Shown piece by piece: positions 15,325 to 24,806 of a DNA stretch of 64,000 nucleotides; position 1 is the stretch's first letter, and the number at the start of each line of letters is the position of its first letter. Origin of the DNA: Pseudomonadota bacterium (GTDB taxonomy: Bacteria > Pseudomonadota > Gammaproteobacteria > Xanthomonadales > Rhodanobacteraceae); NCBI GenBank assembly GCA_021781345.1, contig JAJXWZ010000001.1, positions 1 through 64,000 on the forward strand, read 5' to 3'. The position numbers were made by a program, and so were the translations under genes. The notes beneath the pieces are model-generated. The model was not told the origin of the DNA. It did not search any database and was given only the letters and a program-made list of their open reading frames with translations.

Positions 15325-17454
15325 TCAGGGTTGTCCGGTGTGCGATTGGTCTCCGAGTGGGTCGCGCGTCAGTCCGTGGAGCAGGCTGTCGATGGCATCG
15401 ACGATGCGGTCGCTGGCATCGCGCAGACTGGCGTCGAGTGCGCTGCCAGGTTGCGGCAGCGCCTCCGCCAGCGCCTGCTGGCGGGCACGGAGCGCATGCC
15501 CGCCTTGCGGTGTGCGGGATTCGCGCAGCGCATTGGCGGCGTCGCGCAGGGCGGCGTCGCACGAGCGGGTGAAATCGTCGAGGGTTGGGTTCGCCGGTAC
15601 TTCGGCGTCATCGCGGGCGGCTTCCAGGGCCATCGCGGCGCGGATCAGGCGGTTGGCCTGCGCGACCAGCGTCTCCGCGCGCGGCAGGTGCCGACGGCCG
15701 TTGGGCTCCTGGCGCAGCCTATCCAGCGATGCAAGCGCATTGCTGCGCGCCGCGCGCGCCGCGATGCGCGTATCGCGGCGCCGGCGCGGGCTGCCCTTGA
15801 GTACCGCGACCAGGTATTCGCGATAGCCGTCCAGCAGGCCTGCCAGGACTTCGCGTTCGCGGCCACGCTCCCAGGTCGGCCAGACCAGGTAGGCGATCAG
15901 CGCCAGCGCACTGCCGATGACCGTGTCGTTGGCACGCGCGGTCATCGATGCCTCCGGCGCGATGCCGTAGAAGGACAGCAGGATCACCACCACGCCGGTC
16001 AGGCAGGCCACTGCGACGCCATAGTGGACCGTGGCGAGTTCGCGATAGGCAAAACACAGGACCGTGAACAACAGCAGTGCTTCCCAGAAGTCGTCGAATC
16101 CGAAGTGCAGCAGCGTGGTGGTAAGCAGCAGTCCGCCCAGCGTGCCGGCCACGCGCAGAAGGCCATAACGCCAGGTGGTTCCGAAGTCGGGTTTCAGGAC
16201 GATGGCGACCGTCATCGGGATCCAGTAGCCCCGGGCGAGCGACAGCAGGTGAGCGATGGCCAACGCGAGCGCGAGGCATGCGCCGCAACGCAGTGCATGG
16301 CGGAACGCGACCGAGGAGAAATCGAGGTTGGCGCGCAGGATCGCCAGCGGGTTGGCCGGGCGCAGCGCGCGCGGCAACCGTAGTTCCGCGCGTTGCACGC
16401 GGGCCTCGCCGCGGCTGCCCGCCGCCTCCGCGTTGCGGGTTGCGGCGCGCAACTGCCCACCCAGAGCGGCGGCACGCGCGTCGGCGACCTGCACGATCCA
16501 GCCGGTCGATGCATCGGAAATTCGCCAAGCGGCAAGTCGCTGCGTGGCTCCGGCATATTCCGCCAGCGCGGCATCCGAGGCGGGCGGTTCGCCGGCTTCC
16601 AGCGCATCCGCGAGCGTGGCCAGCACCGTGGCCGCGCCCTCCCGGACCGCCTGCAAGGCTTCCCGCAGCGACGACGAAGCGCACGCGGACTGCAAGTCGG
16701 CCAGCGCCAGCAGTTCGACCCGCACGCGTTCGGCCTGTTCGGCCAGCACCTGGAAGGCCTCGACGGCGCGACCGCGTGCGCGGTCAGCGCCGAACAGCAT
16801 CGCCTGCAGGTCGTTGAGCGAAGGCGGCAGTGCGATCGGATTGTCGTGGCCGACGTTCGCGCGTGCCTCGCCGGCAAGCGCGCGAAGCGCGGCGGCCATG
16901 GCCATGCGCTCCGGCCGGTAGCGTTGCAGCGGCCAGGCCAGGATCGCGAACAGGGTTTGCAGCAAGCCGCCGGCGATGATCAGCAATGCCGTCGGCAGCG
17001 CTTGCGCGGCGGCCTGCGGCTCGGCCCCCAGGACCATCAGCAGGATCATGCTGACCATGCCGGCACGGGTGGCGTTCGGGCCGATGGCGACCAGCATCGC
17101 CGCCGCGAAACCCCACAACGCCGCGACGAACAGCAGCGCCAGTGGCCACTGGCCGAGGGTGGCGCCCGCGAATGCGGCCAGCCCGGCGGCGAGCGTCGTC
17201 AGCAGTAGCCGTCGCGCACGCAGCAGGTAGGGGCCGGGCTGGTCGGCGAACATCGTGTTGAGTGCGCCGGCGGACACGCCGAGGCCCGCGATGAGGTGCC
17301 CGCCGATCGCGCCGATCGCGAGGGGCAGCACGATCGCGGCCGTATTGCGAAGGGCCACCAGCCAAGGTACATCGCGCTTGTTGGTGGCCAGCAGCCCCTG
17401 CAGCAGGGGGTGTCGGTACAGGCTTGGGGCGGTCGGCATCCGCCGATTGTGCAT
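15325..17454 (-). CDS. FUSC-family inner-membrane protein (YccS-like)
   Basis: An approximately 709-residue membrane protein with two blocks of five to six hydrophobic segments (about 30-170 and 385-520), separated and followed by helical cytoplasmic domains. This is the architecture of FUSC/YccS and aromatic-acid efflux (AaeB-like) proteins. The second block contains the family pattern RGYWIPMTVAIVLKPDFGTTWRYG. Function is not established; export of aromatic acids is possible and would fit the adjacent kynurenine genes, but this is a guess. The gene starts 100 bp from the divergent response-regulator gene; a second ATG at 17439 is equally possible. Confidence 0.82.
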   Translation of the reverse strand: MHNRRMPTAPSLYRHPLLQGLLATNKRDVPWLVALRNTAAIVLPLAIGAIGGHLIAGLGVSAGALNTMFADQPGPYLLRARRLLLTTLAAGLAAFAGATLGQWPLALLFVAALWGFAAAMLVAIGPNATRAGMVSMILLMVLGAEPQAAAQALPTALLIIAGGLLQTLFAILAWPLQRYRPERMAMAAALRALAGEARANVGHDNPIALPPSLNDLQAMLFGADRARGRAVEAFQVLAEQAERVRVELLALADLQSACASSSLREALQAVREGAATVLATLADALEAGEPPASDAALAEYAGATQRLAAWRISDASTGWIVQVADARAAALGGQLRAATRNAEAAGSRGEARVQRAELRLPRALRPANPLAILRANLDFSSVAFRHALRCGACLALALAIAHLLSLARGYWIPMTVAIVLKPDFGTTWRYGLLRVAGTLGGLLLTTTLLHFGFDDFWEALLLFTVLCFAYRELATVHYGVAVACLTGVVVILLSFYGIAPEASMTARANDTVIGSALALIAYLVWPTWERGREREVLAGLLDGYREYLVAVLKGSPRRRRDTRIAARAARSNALASLDRLRQEPNGRRHLPRAETLVAQANRLIRAAMALEAARDDAEVPANPTLDDFTRSCDAALRDAANALRESRTPQGGHALRARQQALAEALPQPGSALDASLRDASDRIVDAIDSLLHGLTRDPLGDQSHTGQP

Positions 17455-17554
17455 CAAGCCCGGCCTGGCGTGCTCCCGCGCCGGGGTTGCATTCGACCGC
17501 TGGCGCGATTTAGGGCTGGCGGGCGGGTTGCGCCGCGGCCATGGGGGTCAGGGA

Positions 17555-18205
17555 ATGATTCGAGTCGTTCTGGTCGACGATCATGAGCTGGTGCGTTCGG
17601 GCTTTGGCCTGATCTTTTCCGGGCAACCGGACATCGAGGTGGCCGGCGAGGCCAGCAACGCGGAAGATGGTCTGCGCCTGGTGCGCGCGATCAAGCCGGA
17701 TGTCGCGCTGGTCGATGTGCACATGCCGGGCATGAGCGGCATCGAACTGACCGGGCGCGTGCAACGCGCCGGCCTTGATACCCGCATCGTGATCCTGACC
17801 GTGATGCAGGATGCGCAATTCCCGCGCCGCCTGTTGCAGTCCGGAGCGCTCGGATATCTGACCAAGGGTTGCGCGGCGGAAGAATTGCTGCAGGCGGTGC
17901 GCACGGTCGCGCGCGGGAAGCGCTACCTGGATGCGGCGGTGGCGCGCGAAATGGCGCTGTCCGCGGTGGACGGCGAGGGGTCCCCGCTGGAGTCCCTGTC
18001 CTCGCGTGAACTGGAAGTGGCGTTGATGCTCGCGCGCGGACTGGCCGTGAACGAAATTGCCAAGCGCCTGCACTTGAGCGCCAAGACCGTTTCCACCTAC
18101 AAACAGCGCCTGTTCGAGAAGCTCGGCGTGCAGCACACGATCGCGCTTGCCCACGTGCTCACCGCGCACGGGCTGCTCGACGATCCGGTCGTCCCGGCCG
18201 GGTGA
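17555..18205 (+). CDS. LuxR/NarL-type response regulator, GacA/UvrY-like
   Basis: The 216-residue protein has an N-terminal receiver domain with acidic pocket D8-D9, phosphoacceptor D54 in LVDVHMPGMSG and the conserved lysine K104 in YLTKG. A C-terminal LuxR helix-turn-helix (about 150-205) carries LSSRELEVALMLARGLAVNEIA. Overall similarity is to GacA/UvrY, which activate small RNAs controlling CsrA; that role is inferred. No histidine kinase lies nearby, so it is an orphan here. It is convergent with rne, and a perfect hairpin closes the space between them. Confidence 0.9.
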   Translation: MIRVVLVDDHELVRSGFGLIFSGQPDIEVAGEASNAEDGLRLVRAIKPDVALVDVHMPGMSGIELTGRVQRAGLDTRIVILTVMQDAQFPRRLLQSGALGYLTKGCAAEELLQAVRTVARGKRYLDAAVAREMALSAVDGEGSPLESLSSRELEVALMLARGLAVNEIAKRLHLSAKTVSTYKQRLFEKLGVQHTIALAHVLTAHGLLDDPVVPAG

Positions 18206-18226
18206 ATTGCTTTACCCGGAAGGAAT

Positions 18227-18250
18227 CCGCCCGGACGCCTGTCCGGGCGG
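18227..18250. terminator. Perfect hairpin between convergent genes
   Basis: CCGCCCGGAC, a four-base loop GCCT and GTCCGGGCGG form a perfect 10-bp GC-rich stem. It lies 21 bp after the response-regulator stop and 10 bp after the rne stop on the other strand. There is no long T-run on either side (AAACTTTCC on plus), so it may work as a bidirectional, weakly Rho-independent terminator or as a 3'-end protecting stem. Confidence 0.65.
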
Positions 18251-18260
18251 AAACTTTCCG

Positions 18261-21185
18261 TCACTCCGGGGGCTTGTCGCGGCTTGCCTGGCCGTCGGTG
18301 GCCGGTGCCGGTGCCGGTGCCGGTGCCGGTGCTGGTGTCGGTGACTTCGGCAAGACCTGTGGTGCCAGCATGGGCCGGATGGCGCCCGACAACGGACGTG
18401 GCGTGGGAATCGCAGGATGGCGCGGCAACGCCTGTGCGGAGGGTTGCGACGGTGGCGGCGCCGCGAATAGCGAGGGGGTGACCGGTTCCGCCTTCGGCAT
18501 GACAGGTGCGGCGGGAGTCGTGGCTGTTGTCGGCGATGCGGTCGCTGGTGCCACTGACGGCTTCTCCCGGGTGGGTTCCGGGATTGCCGGTGCAGGCGGG
18601 GGTGCCGCCTCGCGTGCCGCATCCGGTCGGGTCGACGGCGGCGGTGCGGGCGTCGCGGCCACGACGCCCGGTGGGCGTTCGGATGACGCAGGGTCCGGCG
18701 TGGCGGTCGCGGGCGCCTGCTTCGGCCTTGCGGACGGTCCGGGGCCGCCGTTCGAAGACGTCGCGCTGGCGGACTCGCCGGTTTCGGATGCGTGCCCCTG
18801 GGTGCCGGTTTCATCGCGCTTCGCCGGTGGGCCGGAACGCCGGCCGCGATCGGCATCCTCGTCGTCGATGTCGCGCGGCAAGTCGGGCGTCGTGTCGTTC
18901 TGACCGGTGTTGGCGTGCTTGCGGCGACGTCCGCCGCGACGTCCGCGGCGACGCTTGCCGGTGCCGCCCGCGGTCGAGCCCGCAGCGTCGTCGGTGCCGG
19001 CGGGTGGCGCGGCAGCCTCGACGCCGGCGGGTTGCCGGGGTTCCGGTTCGGGCACGGTCATGCCGACGGGCTGTGCCGGCTGATGTGCGGGTGCCGTGCG
19101 CGGTGTTTCCGCTTGCGGCTTGTCCTTCGGTTCGCCACGCGCCGGACGTGCTTCCTGGGGGCGCGATTCGCTGGCTGCCCTGGCTGCAGCAGGCGCTGCC
19201 GGTTTCGGCGCCGGGCGTGATTGCCGCTGCGAGTCATCGGCGTGCGACCGGTTCGACTTCGCTTGCGGCGAAGCCTTGGATGTTTGCGCGTTTTGCTGTC
19301 GCGTGCGACGGCCATCGCCTTCGCGATCGGGGCGGTTGCGGCGAGCGCCGCCGTGCGACGCCTCCACCGGACGGTCGCCGGGGCGTTCGCGCCGACTGCT
19401 GCCGGTCGATCGCGGCGTGCGCGAAGCCGGTGCCGCCGCGGGCTGGACGTCGACGGCCTCAGCCGCGGGTTCGCCCCGGAACCAACCGAACAGCCGGCCC
19501 AGCAATCCCCCGGAAGCGGCCGAAGGCGCAGCAGCGGCAGGCCCCGCGACCGCTGCCGGAGCGGTTGCCGCTTCTTCGCGCAGCGGCAGCGGCGCGGCGC
19601 GCGGGACGCCGCTGACGGCCGGCTCCTCGCCGTGCACCACCACGCCCATGCGCGGTTGCGGCGTGGCGGCAGCTTCGGTCATGCGCTCGTAGCTCGGCTT
19701 GGCGTGTTCGCCCATCTCGCTTTCGCGGATGCGCATGATTTCCAGGTGCGGTGTCTCCAGGTTCTCGTCGGCGACGATCACCACGTGCACCTTGTGGCGC
19801 ATCTCGATCTCGACCACGCCGGAACGCTTCTCGTTGAGCAGGAAGTTGGCCACGCGGGTTGGCGCCTGCACCAGCACCTGCCCGGTGTTTTCCTTCATCG
19901 CGTGTTCTTCGATCAGGCGCAACGCGGACAGCGACAGCGACTCGATACCGCGGATGCGGCCGTGACCGTCGCAACGCGGGCACACGATCTGGGTGGATTC
20001 CTCCAGGCTCGGACGCAGGCGCTGGCGCGACAGCTCCAGCAGGCCGAAGCGCGAGATGCGGCCGACCTGCACGCGGGCGCGGTCGAGCTTCAGCGCGCTG
20101 CGCAATTTCTCCTCGACCTCGCGCTGGTGGCGCGAACTTTCCATGTCGATGAAGTCGATCACCACCAGGCCGCCGAGGTCGCGGATGCGCAACTGGCGCG
20201 CGATCTCGACCGCCGCCTCGCAGTTGGTGTGGAACGCGGTGTCCTCGATATCGCTGCCCTTGGTGGCACGCGCCGAGTTGATGTCGATCGCGGTCAGCGC
20301 TTCGGTCTGGTCGATCACGATCGAGCCGCCCGACGGCAGCCGCACGCTGCGGTCGTAGGCGCTCTCGATCTGGGTCTCGATCTGGAAGCGCGTGAACAGC
20401 GGCGTAGGATCGTCGTACAGCTTGAGCTTGCGCAGGCTGTTGGGCATCACCTGCTGCATGAACTCGCGCGCGTCCTCGTAGAGCGAAGGCTCGTCGATCA
20501 GGATCTCGCCGATATCAGCGCGCAGGTAGTCGCGCAGCGCGCGGATGAACAGCTTGGATTCCTGGTAGATCAGGAACGGCGCCGACTTCGCGGCGGCGGC
20601 TTCCGAGATCGCTTTCCACAATTGCAGCAGGTAGTCGAGGTCCCACTGCAATTCCTCGGCGTCGCGGCCGACACCGGCGGTGCGCACGATCAGGCCCATG
20701 TCGTCGGGCACGCTCACGTGCTGCAGGGCGTCCTTCAGCGCCTGCCTGTCCTCGCCCTCGATGCGGCGCGACACGCCGCCGGCGTTCGGGCTGTTGGGCA
20801 TCAGCACCATGTAACGGCCGGCCAGCGAGATATAGGTGGTGAGCGCGGCGCCCTTGTTGCCGCGTTCCTCCTTCTCGACCTGCACGATGAGCTGCTGGCC
20901 TTCCTTCAGCAACTCGCGGATGCCGGCCTTGTTGGGGTCGGCGCCGGGCGTGAAGTATTCGCGTGAGATTTCCTTCAGCGGCAGGAAGCCGTGGCGCTCG
21001 GCGCCGTAATCGACGAAGCAGGCTTCGAGGGAAGGCTCGACCCGCGTGATGCGGGCCTTGTAGATGTTGGACTTCTTCTGTTCGCGGGCCGGGATTTCGA
21101 GGTCGAGGTCGTACAGGGCTTGGCCATCGACGATGGCCACACGCAACTCTTCACGCTGAGTCGCGTTGATCAACATGCGTTTCAT
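18261..21185 (-). CDS. rne: Ribonuclease E
   Basis: The 974-residue product is the essential endonuclease of mRNA decay and rRNA/tRNA processing and scaffold of the degradosome. The catalytic half (about 1-520) starts [20 protein letters not shown], contains the S1 domain (about 38-120), the DNase I-like metal-binding region with [10 protein letters not shown], and the zinc-link CPRCDGHG. The C-terminal half is low-complexity, rich in Ala, Pro, Arg and Ser, with an arginine-rich patch ([16 protein letters not shown]), typical of a disordered RNA-binding scaffold. AAGGAA precedes the ATG. It diverges from rluC, as in many gammaproteobacteria. Confidence 0.97.
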   Translation of the reverse strand: MKRMLINATQREELRVAIVDGQALYDLDLEIPAREQKKSNIYKARITRVEPSLEACFVDYGAERHGFLPLKEISREYFTPGADPNKAGIRELLKEGQQLIVQVEKEERGNKGAALTTYISLAGRYMVLMPNSPNAGGVSRRIEGEDRQALKDALQHVSVPDDMGLIVRTAGVGRDAEELQWDLDYLLQLWKAISEAAAAKSAPFLIYQESKLFIRALRDYLRADIGEILIDEPSLYEDAREFMQQVMPNSLRKLKLYDDPTPLFTRFQIETQIESAYDRSVRLPSGGSIVIDQTEALTAIDINSARATKGSDIEDTAFHTNCEAAVEIARQLRIRDLGGLVVIDFIDMESSRHQREVEEKLRSALKLDRARVQVGRISRFGLLELSRQRLRPSLEESTQIVCPRCDGHGRIRGIESLSLSALRLIEEHAMKENTGQVLVQAPTRVANFLLNEKRSGVVEIEMRHKVHVVIVADENLETPHLEIMRIRESEMGEHAKPSYERMTEAAATPQPRMGVVVHGEEPAVSGVPRAAPLPLREEAATAPAAVAGPAAAAPSAASGGLLGRLFGWFRGEPAAEAVDVQPAAAPASRTPRSTGSSRRERPGDRPVEASHGGARRNRPDREGDGRRTRQQNAQTSKASPQAKSNRSHADDSQRQSRPAPKPAAPAAARAASESRPQEARPARGEPKDKPQAETPRTAPAHQPAQPVGMTVPEPEPRQPAGVEAAAPPAGTDDAAGSTAGGTGKRRRGRRGGRRRKHANTGQNDTTPDLPRDIDDEDADRGRRSGPPAKRDETGTQGHASETGESASATSSNGGPGPSARPKQAPATATPDPASSERPPGVVAATPAPPPSTRPDAAREAAPPPAPAIPEPTREKPSVAPATASPTTATTPAAPVMPKAEPVTPSLFAAPPPSQPSAQALPRHPAIPTPRPLSGAIRPMLAPQVLPKSPTPAPAPAPAPAPATDGQASRDKPPE
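18301..18342. repeat. GCCGGT hexanucleotide tandem repeat inside rne
   Basis: Five perfect copies of GCCGGT are followed by GCTGGT and GTCGGT. On the rne strand this encodes the run [10 protein letters not shown] near the C-terminus of RNase E. Six-base units keep the frame, so changes in copy number would lengthen or shorten a Pro-Ala linker without breaking the gene. Confidence 0.8.
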
Positions 21186-21490
21186 TGTGTATTCCTTGAA
21201 GTCGCCTGCGCAGCGCGTCTTCGGCGGCGCCTTCATGGGGCGGCCGGCCGGATGACGTGCCGCGCCTGGCGGCAGTCGCCGGGCCCGTTCAGCGGCCCCG
21301 GCTGGTGATTGATCGGGTTCGTCGCGTCCCGAGTCCCCCGGCCGCCATGACGGCGGTGGGCAAACATCGACCCGAACGTTACGATGGCGAGGTACCGGCT
21401 GCTCCCGGTCAGGAATGGCAGGCGGAAGCCTTGTCCGCGTTGCGAACGGATACAGGGTCGCCCATGAGGGGCGAGAGCCTGCTTGACGCA
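21186..21490 (-). other. Long 5' leader of rne
   Basis: About 305 bp lie between the rne start codon and the transcription start expected from the promoter at 21497-21525. No ORF here is supported. In enterobacteria the rne leader is about 360 nt and lets RNase E autoregulate its mRNA. A leader of similar length here is consistent with the same feedback, but the structure was not folded. Confidence 0.45.
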
Positions 21491-21496
21491 ATGGCA

Positions 21497-21525
21497 ATCC
21501 TATCATCGCAAAGGGTTTTTTCCAA
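21497..21525 (-). promoter_or_regulatory. Candidate sigma-70 promoter for rne
   Basis: On the minus strand TTGGAA (-35, 21520-21525) and TAGGAT (-10, 21497-21502) are separated by 17 bp, each matching four of six consensus bases. The -35 box overlaps the first base of the rluC start codon, so the two divergent genes would share regulatory DNA. Found by eye only. Confidence 0.4.
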
Positions 21526-22469
21526 TGGGGACGGCAACTTCGGCCAAGGATTTCAGTTCGGTGCGAACCGTGGAGGTGGGCCCCGAACGGGAAGGCCAGC
21601 GACTCGACAACTGCCTGGCGGCATTGCTGAAAGGCGTGCCCAAGGGCCACGTCTACAGGCTCCTGCGGACCGGCCAGGTCCGGGTCAACGGACGGCGCGC
21701 GAAACCCGACACCCGGCTGGCCGCCGGCGACCGGCTCAGGATCCCGCCGGTCCGGACGGCCGAACGCGAAGCATCCGGCACGCCGCCCCCGTCGATGCTG
21801 GACGAGGTCCGGCGCGCGGTGATTTTCGAGGACCGCGACTTCCTGGCCATCGACAAGCCCGCCGGCATCGCCAGCCATGGCGGCAGTGGCGTGGCTTTCG
21901 GTGCGATCGAGTCGATGCGCGCGGCCCGCCCGAACGAACATCTCGAGCTGGCGCACCGGCTGGATCGCGACACGTCCGGCGTGCTGGTGTTCGCGCGCAG
22001 CCGGCGAGGCCTAGCGGGCCTGCAGGAATTGATCCGTACCGGACAAACCACCAAGCAGTACCTGTGCCTGCTGACCGGCAAATTGCAACGCGTGAAGTTC
22101 GACGTCAACGCGCCCCTGCGCAAATCGACATTGGCGGGCGGCGAACGGATGGTGCGGGTGGACAGCGACGGCAAGCCGGCGTTGACCTTCTTCCGCGAGA
22201 TCGAGCGCTTCCGTGATGCAAGCCTGGTCGAGGCCACCCTCGCGACCGGACGCACGCACCAGATTCGCGTGCATGCCGCGCATGCCGGCCACCCGCTCGC
22301 TGGCGATCCGAAATACGGGGAACGCGAGGCCAACAAGCGTTTTCGTGCGCTCGGTCTGAAGCGGATGTTCCTGCATGCGGCCCGCTTCGAGTTCGAGCTG
22401 GACGAGCGTGCCTACAGCTTTTCCGCGCCGCTGCCCGATGACCTTCGCGCCGTGCTGGACCGCCTGTAG
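21525..22469 (+). CDS. rluC: 23S rRNA pseudouridine synthase RluC
   Basis: A 314-residue RluA-family enzyme that isomerises uridines of 23S rRNA (955, 2504 and 2580 in E. coli). An N-terminal S4 RNA-binding domain (about 25-85, [21 protein letters not shown]) is followed by the catalytic domain with HRLDRDTSG, where D147 is the nucleophile. The position, divergent from rne, is the classic location of rluC and distinguishes it from RluD. No strong Shine-Dalgarno precedes the chosen ATG; an upstream in-frame start would add 14 residues overlapping the rne promoter. Confidence 0.92.
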   Translation: MGTATSAKDFSSVRTVEVGPEREGQRLDNCLAALLKGVPKGHVYRLLRTGQVRVNGRRAKPDTRLAAGDRLRIPPVRTAEREASGTPPPSMLDEVRRAVIFEDRDFLAIDKPAGIASHGGSGVAFGAIESMRAARPNEHLELAHRLDRDTSGVLVFARSRRGLAGLQELIRTGQTTKQYLCLLTGKLQRVKFDVNAPLRKSTLAGGERMVRVDSDGKPALTFFREIERFRDASLVEATLATGRTHQIRVHAAHAGHPLAGDPKYGEREANKRFRALGLKRMFLHAARFEFELDERAYSFSAPLPDDLRAVLDRL

Positions 22470-22482
22470 CCATGCGGATGAC

Positions 22483-22491
22483 TGCTAGAAT
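22483..22491 (+). promoter_or_regulatory. Candidate extended -10 promoter for ugd
   Basis: TGCTAGAAT matches the extended -10 element TGnTATAAT in eight of nine positions counting n as free. It lies in the 52-bp gap between rluC and ugd, about 31 bp upstream of the ugd ATG. No good -35 is visible, as expected for extended -10 promoters. Confidence 0.4.
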
Positions 22492-22521
22492 CGCGGTCCG
22501 TCCCGTTGCCCGGAATCGCGC

Positions 22522-23877
22522 ATGAAAGTCACCATCTTCGGCACCGGCTATGTCGGCCTCGTGACCGGCACCTGCCTCGCCGAAATGGGCAACCACGTGT
22601 TGTGCATGGACGTGGATGCGGACAAGATCGCGCGCCTGGAACAGGGCGGCATCCCGATCTTCGAGCCGGGGCTGGAGCCGCTGGTCAGGCGCAACCACGA
22701 AGCGGGCCGGCTGGCGTTCACCACCGATGCCAGCGCCGCCGTCGCGCATGGCGACGTGGTTTTCATCGCGGTCGGCACGCCACCCGACGAGGACGGCAGC
22801 GCCGACCTCAAGTACGTGCTGAGCGTGGCACGCAGCATCGGCCGGCACCTCGGCCGTTACGCGGTGGTGGTCGACAAGTCCACTGTTCCGGTCGGTACCG
22901 CCGATCGCGTGCGCGCGGAGATTTCCGCGGCATTGACCGAGCGTGGCGACGACATTCCTTTCGACGTGGTCTCCAACCCCGAATTCCTGAAGGAGGGCGA
23001 CGCGGTCAACGACTGCATGAAGCCCGACCGCATCATCGTCGGCGCGTCCTCGCCGCGCGCGGTCAACGTGCTGAAGTCGCTGTATGCGCCGTTCAATCGC
23101 AACCACGAGCGCATCGTTGTAATGGACGAGCGTTCGGCCGAGCTCACCAAGTATGCGGCCAACGCGATGCTGGCGACCAAGATCAGCTTCATGAACGAGA
23201 TCGCGAACATCGCCGAGCGCGTGGGTGCCGACGTCGAGATGGTGCGCCACGGCATCGGCGCCGATCCGCGCATCGGCTACCACTTCATCTATCCCGGTGC
23301 CGGTTATGGCGGTTCCTGTTTCCCCAAGGATGTGCAGGCGCTGGAGCACACCGCACGGTCCAACGGTTACGCCGCGCGCCTTCTGGGCGCGGTGGAAGCG
23401 GTGAACCGCGACCAGAAGTGCAAGCTGTTCGAGCTGGTTTCCCGGCATTTCCACGGCGACATGCGTGGTCGCACGATCGCGTTGTGGGGGCTGGCGTTCA
23501 AGCCCAACACCGATGACATGCGCGAAGCGCCAAGCCGCGTCCTGATGGAGTTGCTGTGGCAGGCCGGTGCGAAAGTGCGCGCGTTCGATCCCCAGGCGCG
23601 CGCTGAGACAGCACGCATCTATGGCGAGCGGGACGACCTGGTGCTGTGCGACGATCCGTGGGCCGCTCTCGATGGCGCCGACGCCCTGGCGGTCGTGACC
23701 GAGTGGAAGGTTTTCCGCAGCCCCGACTTTGCGCGCATCAAGGCAACGCTCGGCACGCCGGTGCTGTTCGACGGACGCAACCTGTACGATCCCGCCATGG
23801 TCGAATCCGCGGGCATCGCCTATTACGGGATCGGCCGCGGACGCAGCACGACACGATTGCAGGAGCAGACCGCATGA
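22522..23877 (+). CDS. ugd: UDP-glucose 6-dehydrogenase
   Basis: A 451-residue cytoplasmic enzyme that oxidises UDP-glucose to UDP-glucuronate with two NAD+, a precursor for capsule, exopolysaccharide or lipid A modification. The N-terminal NAD-binding motif is [17 protein letters not shown], the central domain has [16 protein letters not shown], and the catalytic cysteine is C266 in YGGSCFPKD. The C-terminal UDP-binding domain includes [18 protein letters not shown]. Length is normal. Its stop overlaps slyX by ATGA. No polysaccharide cluster is adjacent. Confidence 0.96.
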   Translation: MKVTIFGTGYVGLVTGTCLAEMGNHVLCMDVDADKIARLEQGGIPIFEPGLEPLVRRNHEAGRLAFTTDASAAVAHGDVVFIAVGTPPDEDGSADLKYVLSVARSIGRHLGRYAVVVDKSTVPVGTADRVRAEISAALTERGDDIPFDVVSNPEFLKEGDAVNDCMKPDRIIVGASSPRAVNVLKSLYAPFNRNHERIVVMDERSAELTKYAANAMLATKISFMNEIANIAERVGADVEMVRHGIGADPRIGYHFIYPGAGYGGSCFPKDVQALEHTARSNGYAARLLGAVEAVNRDQKCKLFELVSRHFHGDMRGRTIALWGLAFKPNTDDMREAPSRVLMELLWQAGAKVRAFDPQARAETARIYGERDDLVLCDDPWAALDGADALAVVTEWKVFRSPDFARIKATLGTPVLFDGRNLYDPAMVESAGIAYYGIGRGRSTTRLQEQTA

Positions 23878-24092
23878 CGCCCACGCCCCCTGACGAACGC
23901 CTCGACGATGTCGAGATGCGCCTCACCTTCCTCGACGATGCCGTGTCCTCGCTGAGCGACACGGAAATGCAGCAGTCGCAGCGCCTGCTGCGTCTGGAGA
24001 ACGCCCTGGTGGAATTGCGTCGGGAACTTGCCGCGCTCCGCACCAGTCTGTCGGAGGACGTCAGGAACGAGCCGCCGCCCCCGCATTACTGA
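23874..24092 (+). CDS. slyX: SlyX-family protein
   Basis: A 72-residue acidic, heptad-patterned protein predicted to be a coiled coil (residues about 8-60), ending in a proline-rich PPPPH tail, as in SlyX. The family function is unknown; in E. coli mutations affect lysis by phage phiX174 lysis protein E, though slyX itself is not established as the lysis factor. The ATG overlaps the ugd stop (ATGA), so translation is probably coupled. Confidence 0.85.
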   Translation: MTPTPPDERLDDVEMRLTFLDDAVSSLSDTEMQQSQRLLRLENALVELRRELAALRTSLSEDVRNEPPPPHY

Positions 24093-24245
24093 TGCAGCCA
24101 TCCATGATTGCGGCGATGTCCGGTCATCGGTGGGCGCAAGCGGGCTTGTCGGTCCATAACGGACATCCGTTACCTGACTTCCCACCAAGGCACCCCGGAG
24201 CCGGCTTCGCGAAAGGCATTGAAGTCGAGATGCGTTGAAGTGCAT

Positions 24246-24770
24246 ATGAGCGAATCCCTGCGCGACCAATTGCTGAAGGCCGGGTTCAAGCCTTCGCTAT
24301 CCGTGAAATCCGGCATGCCGGTTCGACACCCGCCGCAATCGCGCCCACGCAAGTCGCGCGATCCGGGTGAACCGGATCTGGCCAAGGCGTTCGCATTGCG
24401 CGCGCAGGTAGAGCGTGCCGAGCGCGAAAACGCCGAGCGCGAAGCGCGCGAGAAGGCCGCCGCGCGCAAGGAACGCAAGCGCAAGTTGCACGAACTCCTG
24501 GACGGCAAGGCCCTAAACAGGCTCGATGCGGACCAACCGCGCCATTTCGAGTTCGCCGGCAAGATCCGCCGTGTTTACGCGACCGGGGAACAGTTGCGCC
24601 AGCTCAACTCCGGCGAACTCGGCGTGGTGATGCAAGGCGGCCGTGCATTGATCGTGGCGCGCGAAGTTGCATTGAAAGCCCAGCCAATTGCCCCGGAGGT
24701 CGTCGCGTTGCTGGTTGATCCGGATACGCCCGCCGCCGATGACGGCGTGCCCGACGATTTGATTTGGTGA
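24246..24770 (+). CDS. DUF2058 family protein (YaiL-like)
   Basis: A 174-residue, highly charged protein. The first residues MSESLRDQLLKAGF, the long basic/acidic helix with AERENAEREAREKAAARKER and the C-terminal domain with QLNSGELGVV are family markers of DUF2058. Function is unknown; homologues are described as nucleoid- or polynucleotide-associated. It follows slyX by 153 bp and is convergent with the fadJ-like gene. The stretch upstream of the ATG contains no other supported gene. Confidence 0.85.
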   Translation: MSESLRDQLLKAGFKPSLSVKSGMPVRHPPQSRPRKSRDPGEPDLAKAFALRAQVERAERENAEREAREKAAARKERKRKLHELLDGKALNRLDADQPRHFEFAGKIRRVYATGEQLRQLNSGELGVVMQGGRALIVAREVALKAQPIAPEVVALLVDPDTPAADDGVPDDLIW

Positions 24771-24806
24771 GCCGGTGGCCGGCAGCGGCGCAACAGAACT
24801 CCAGAC

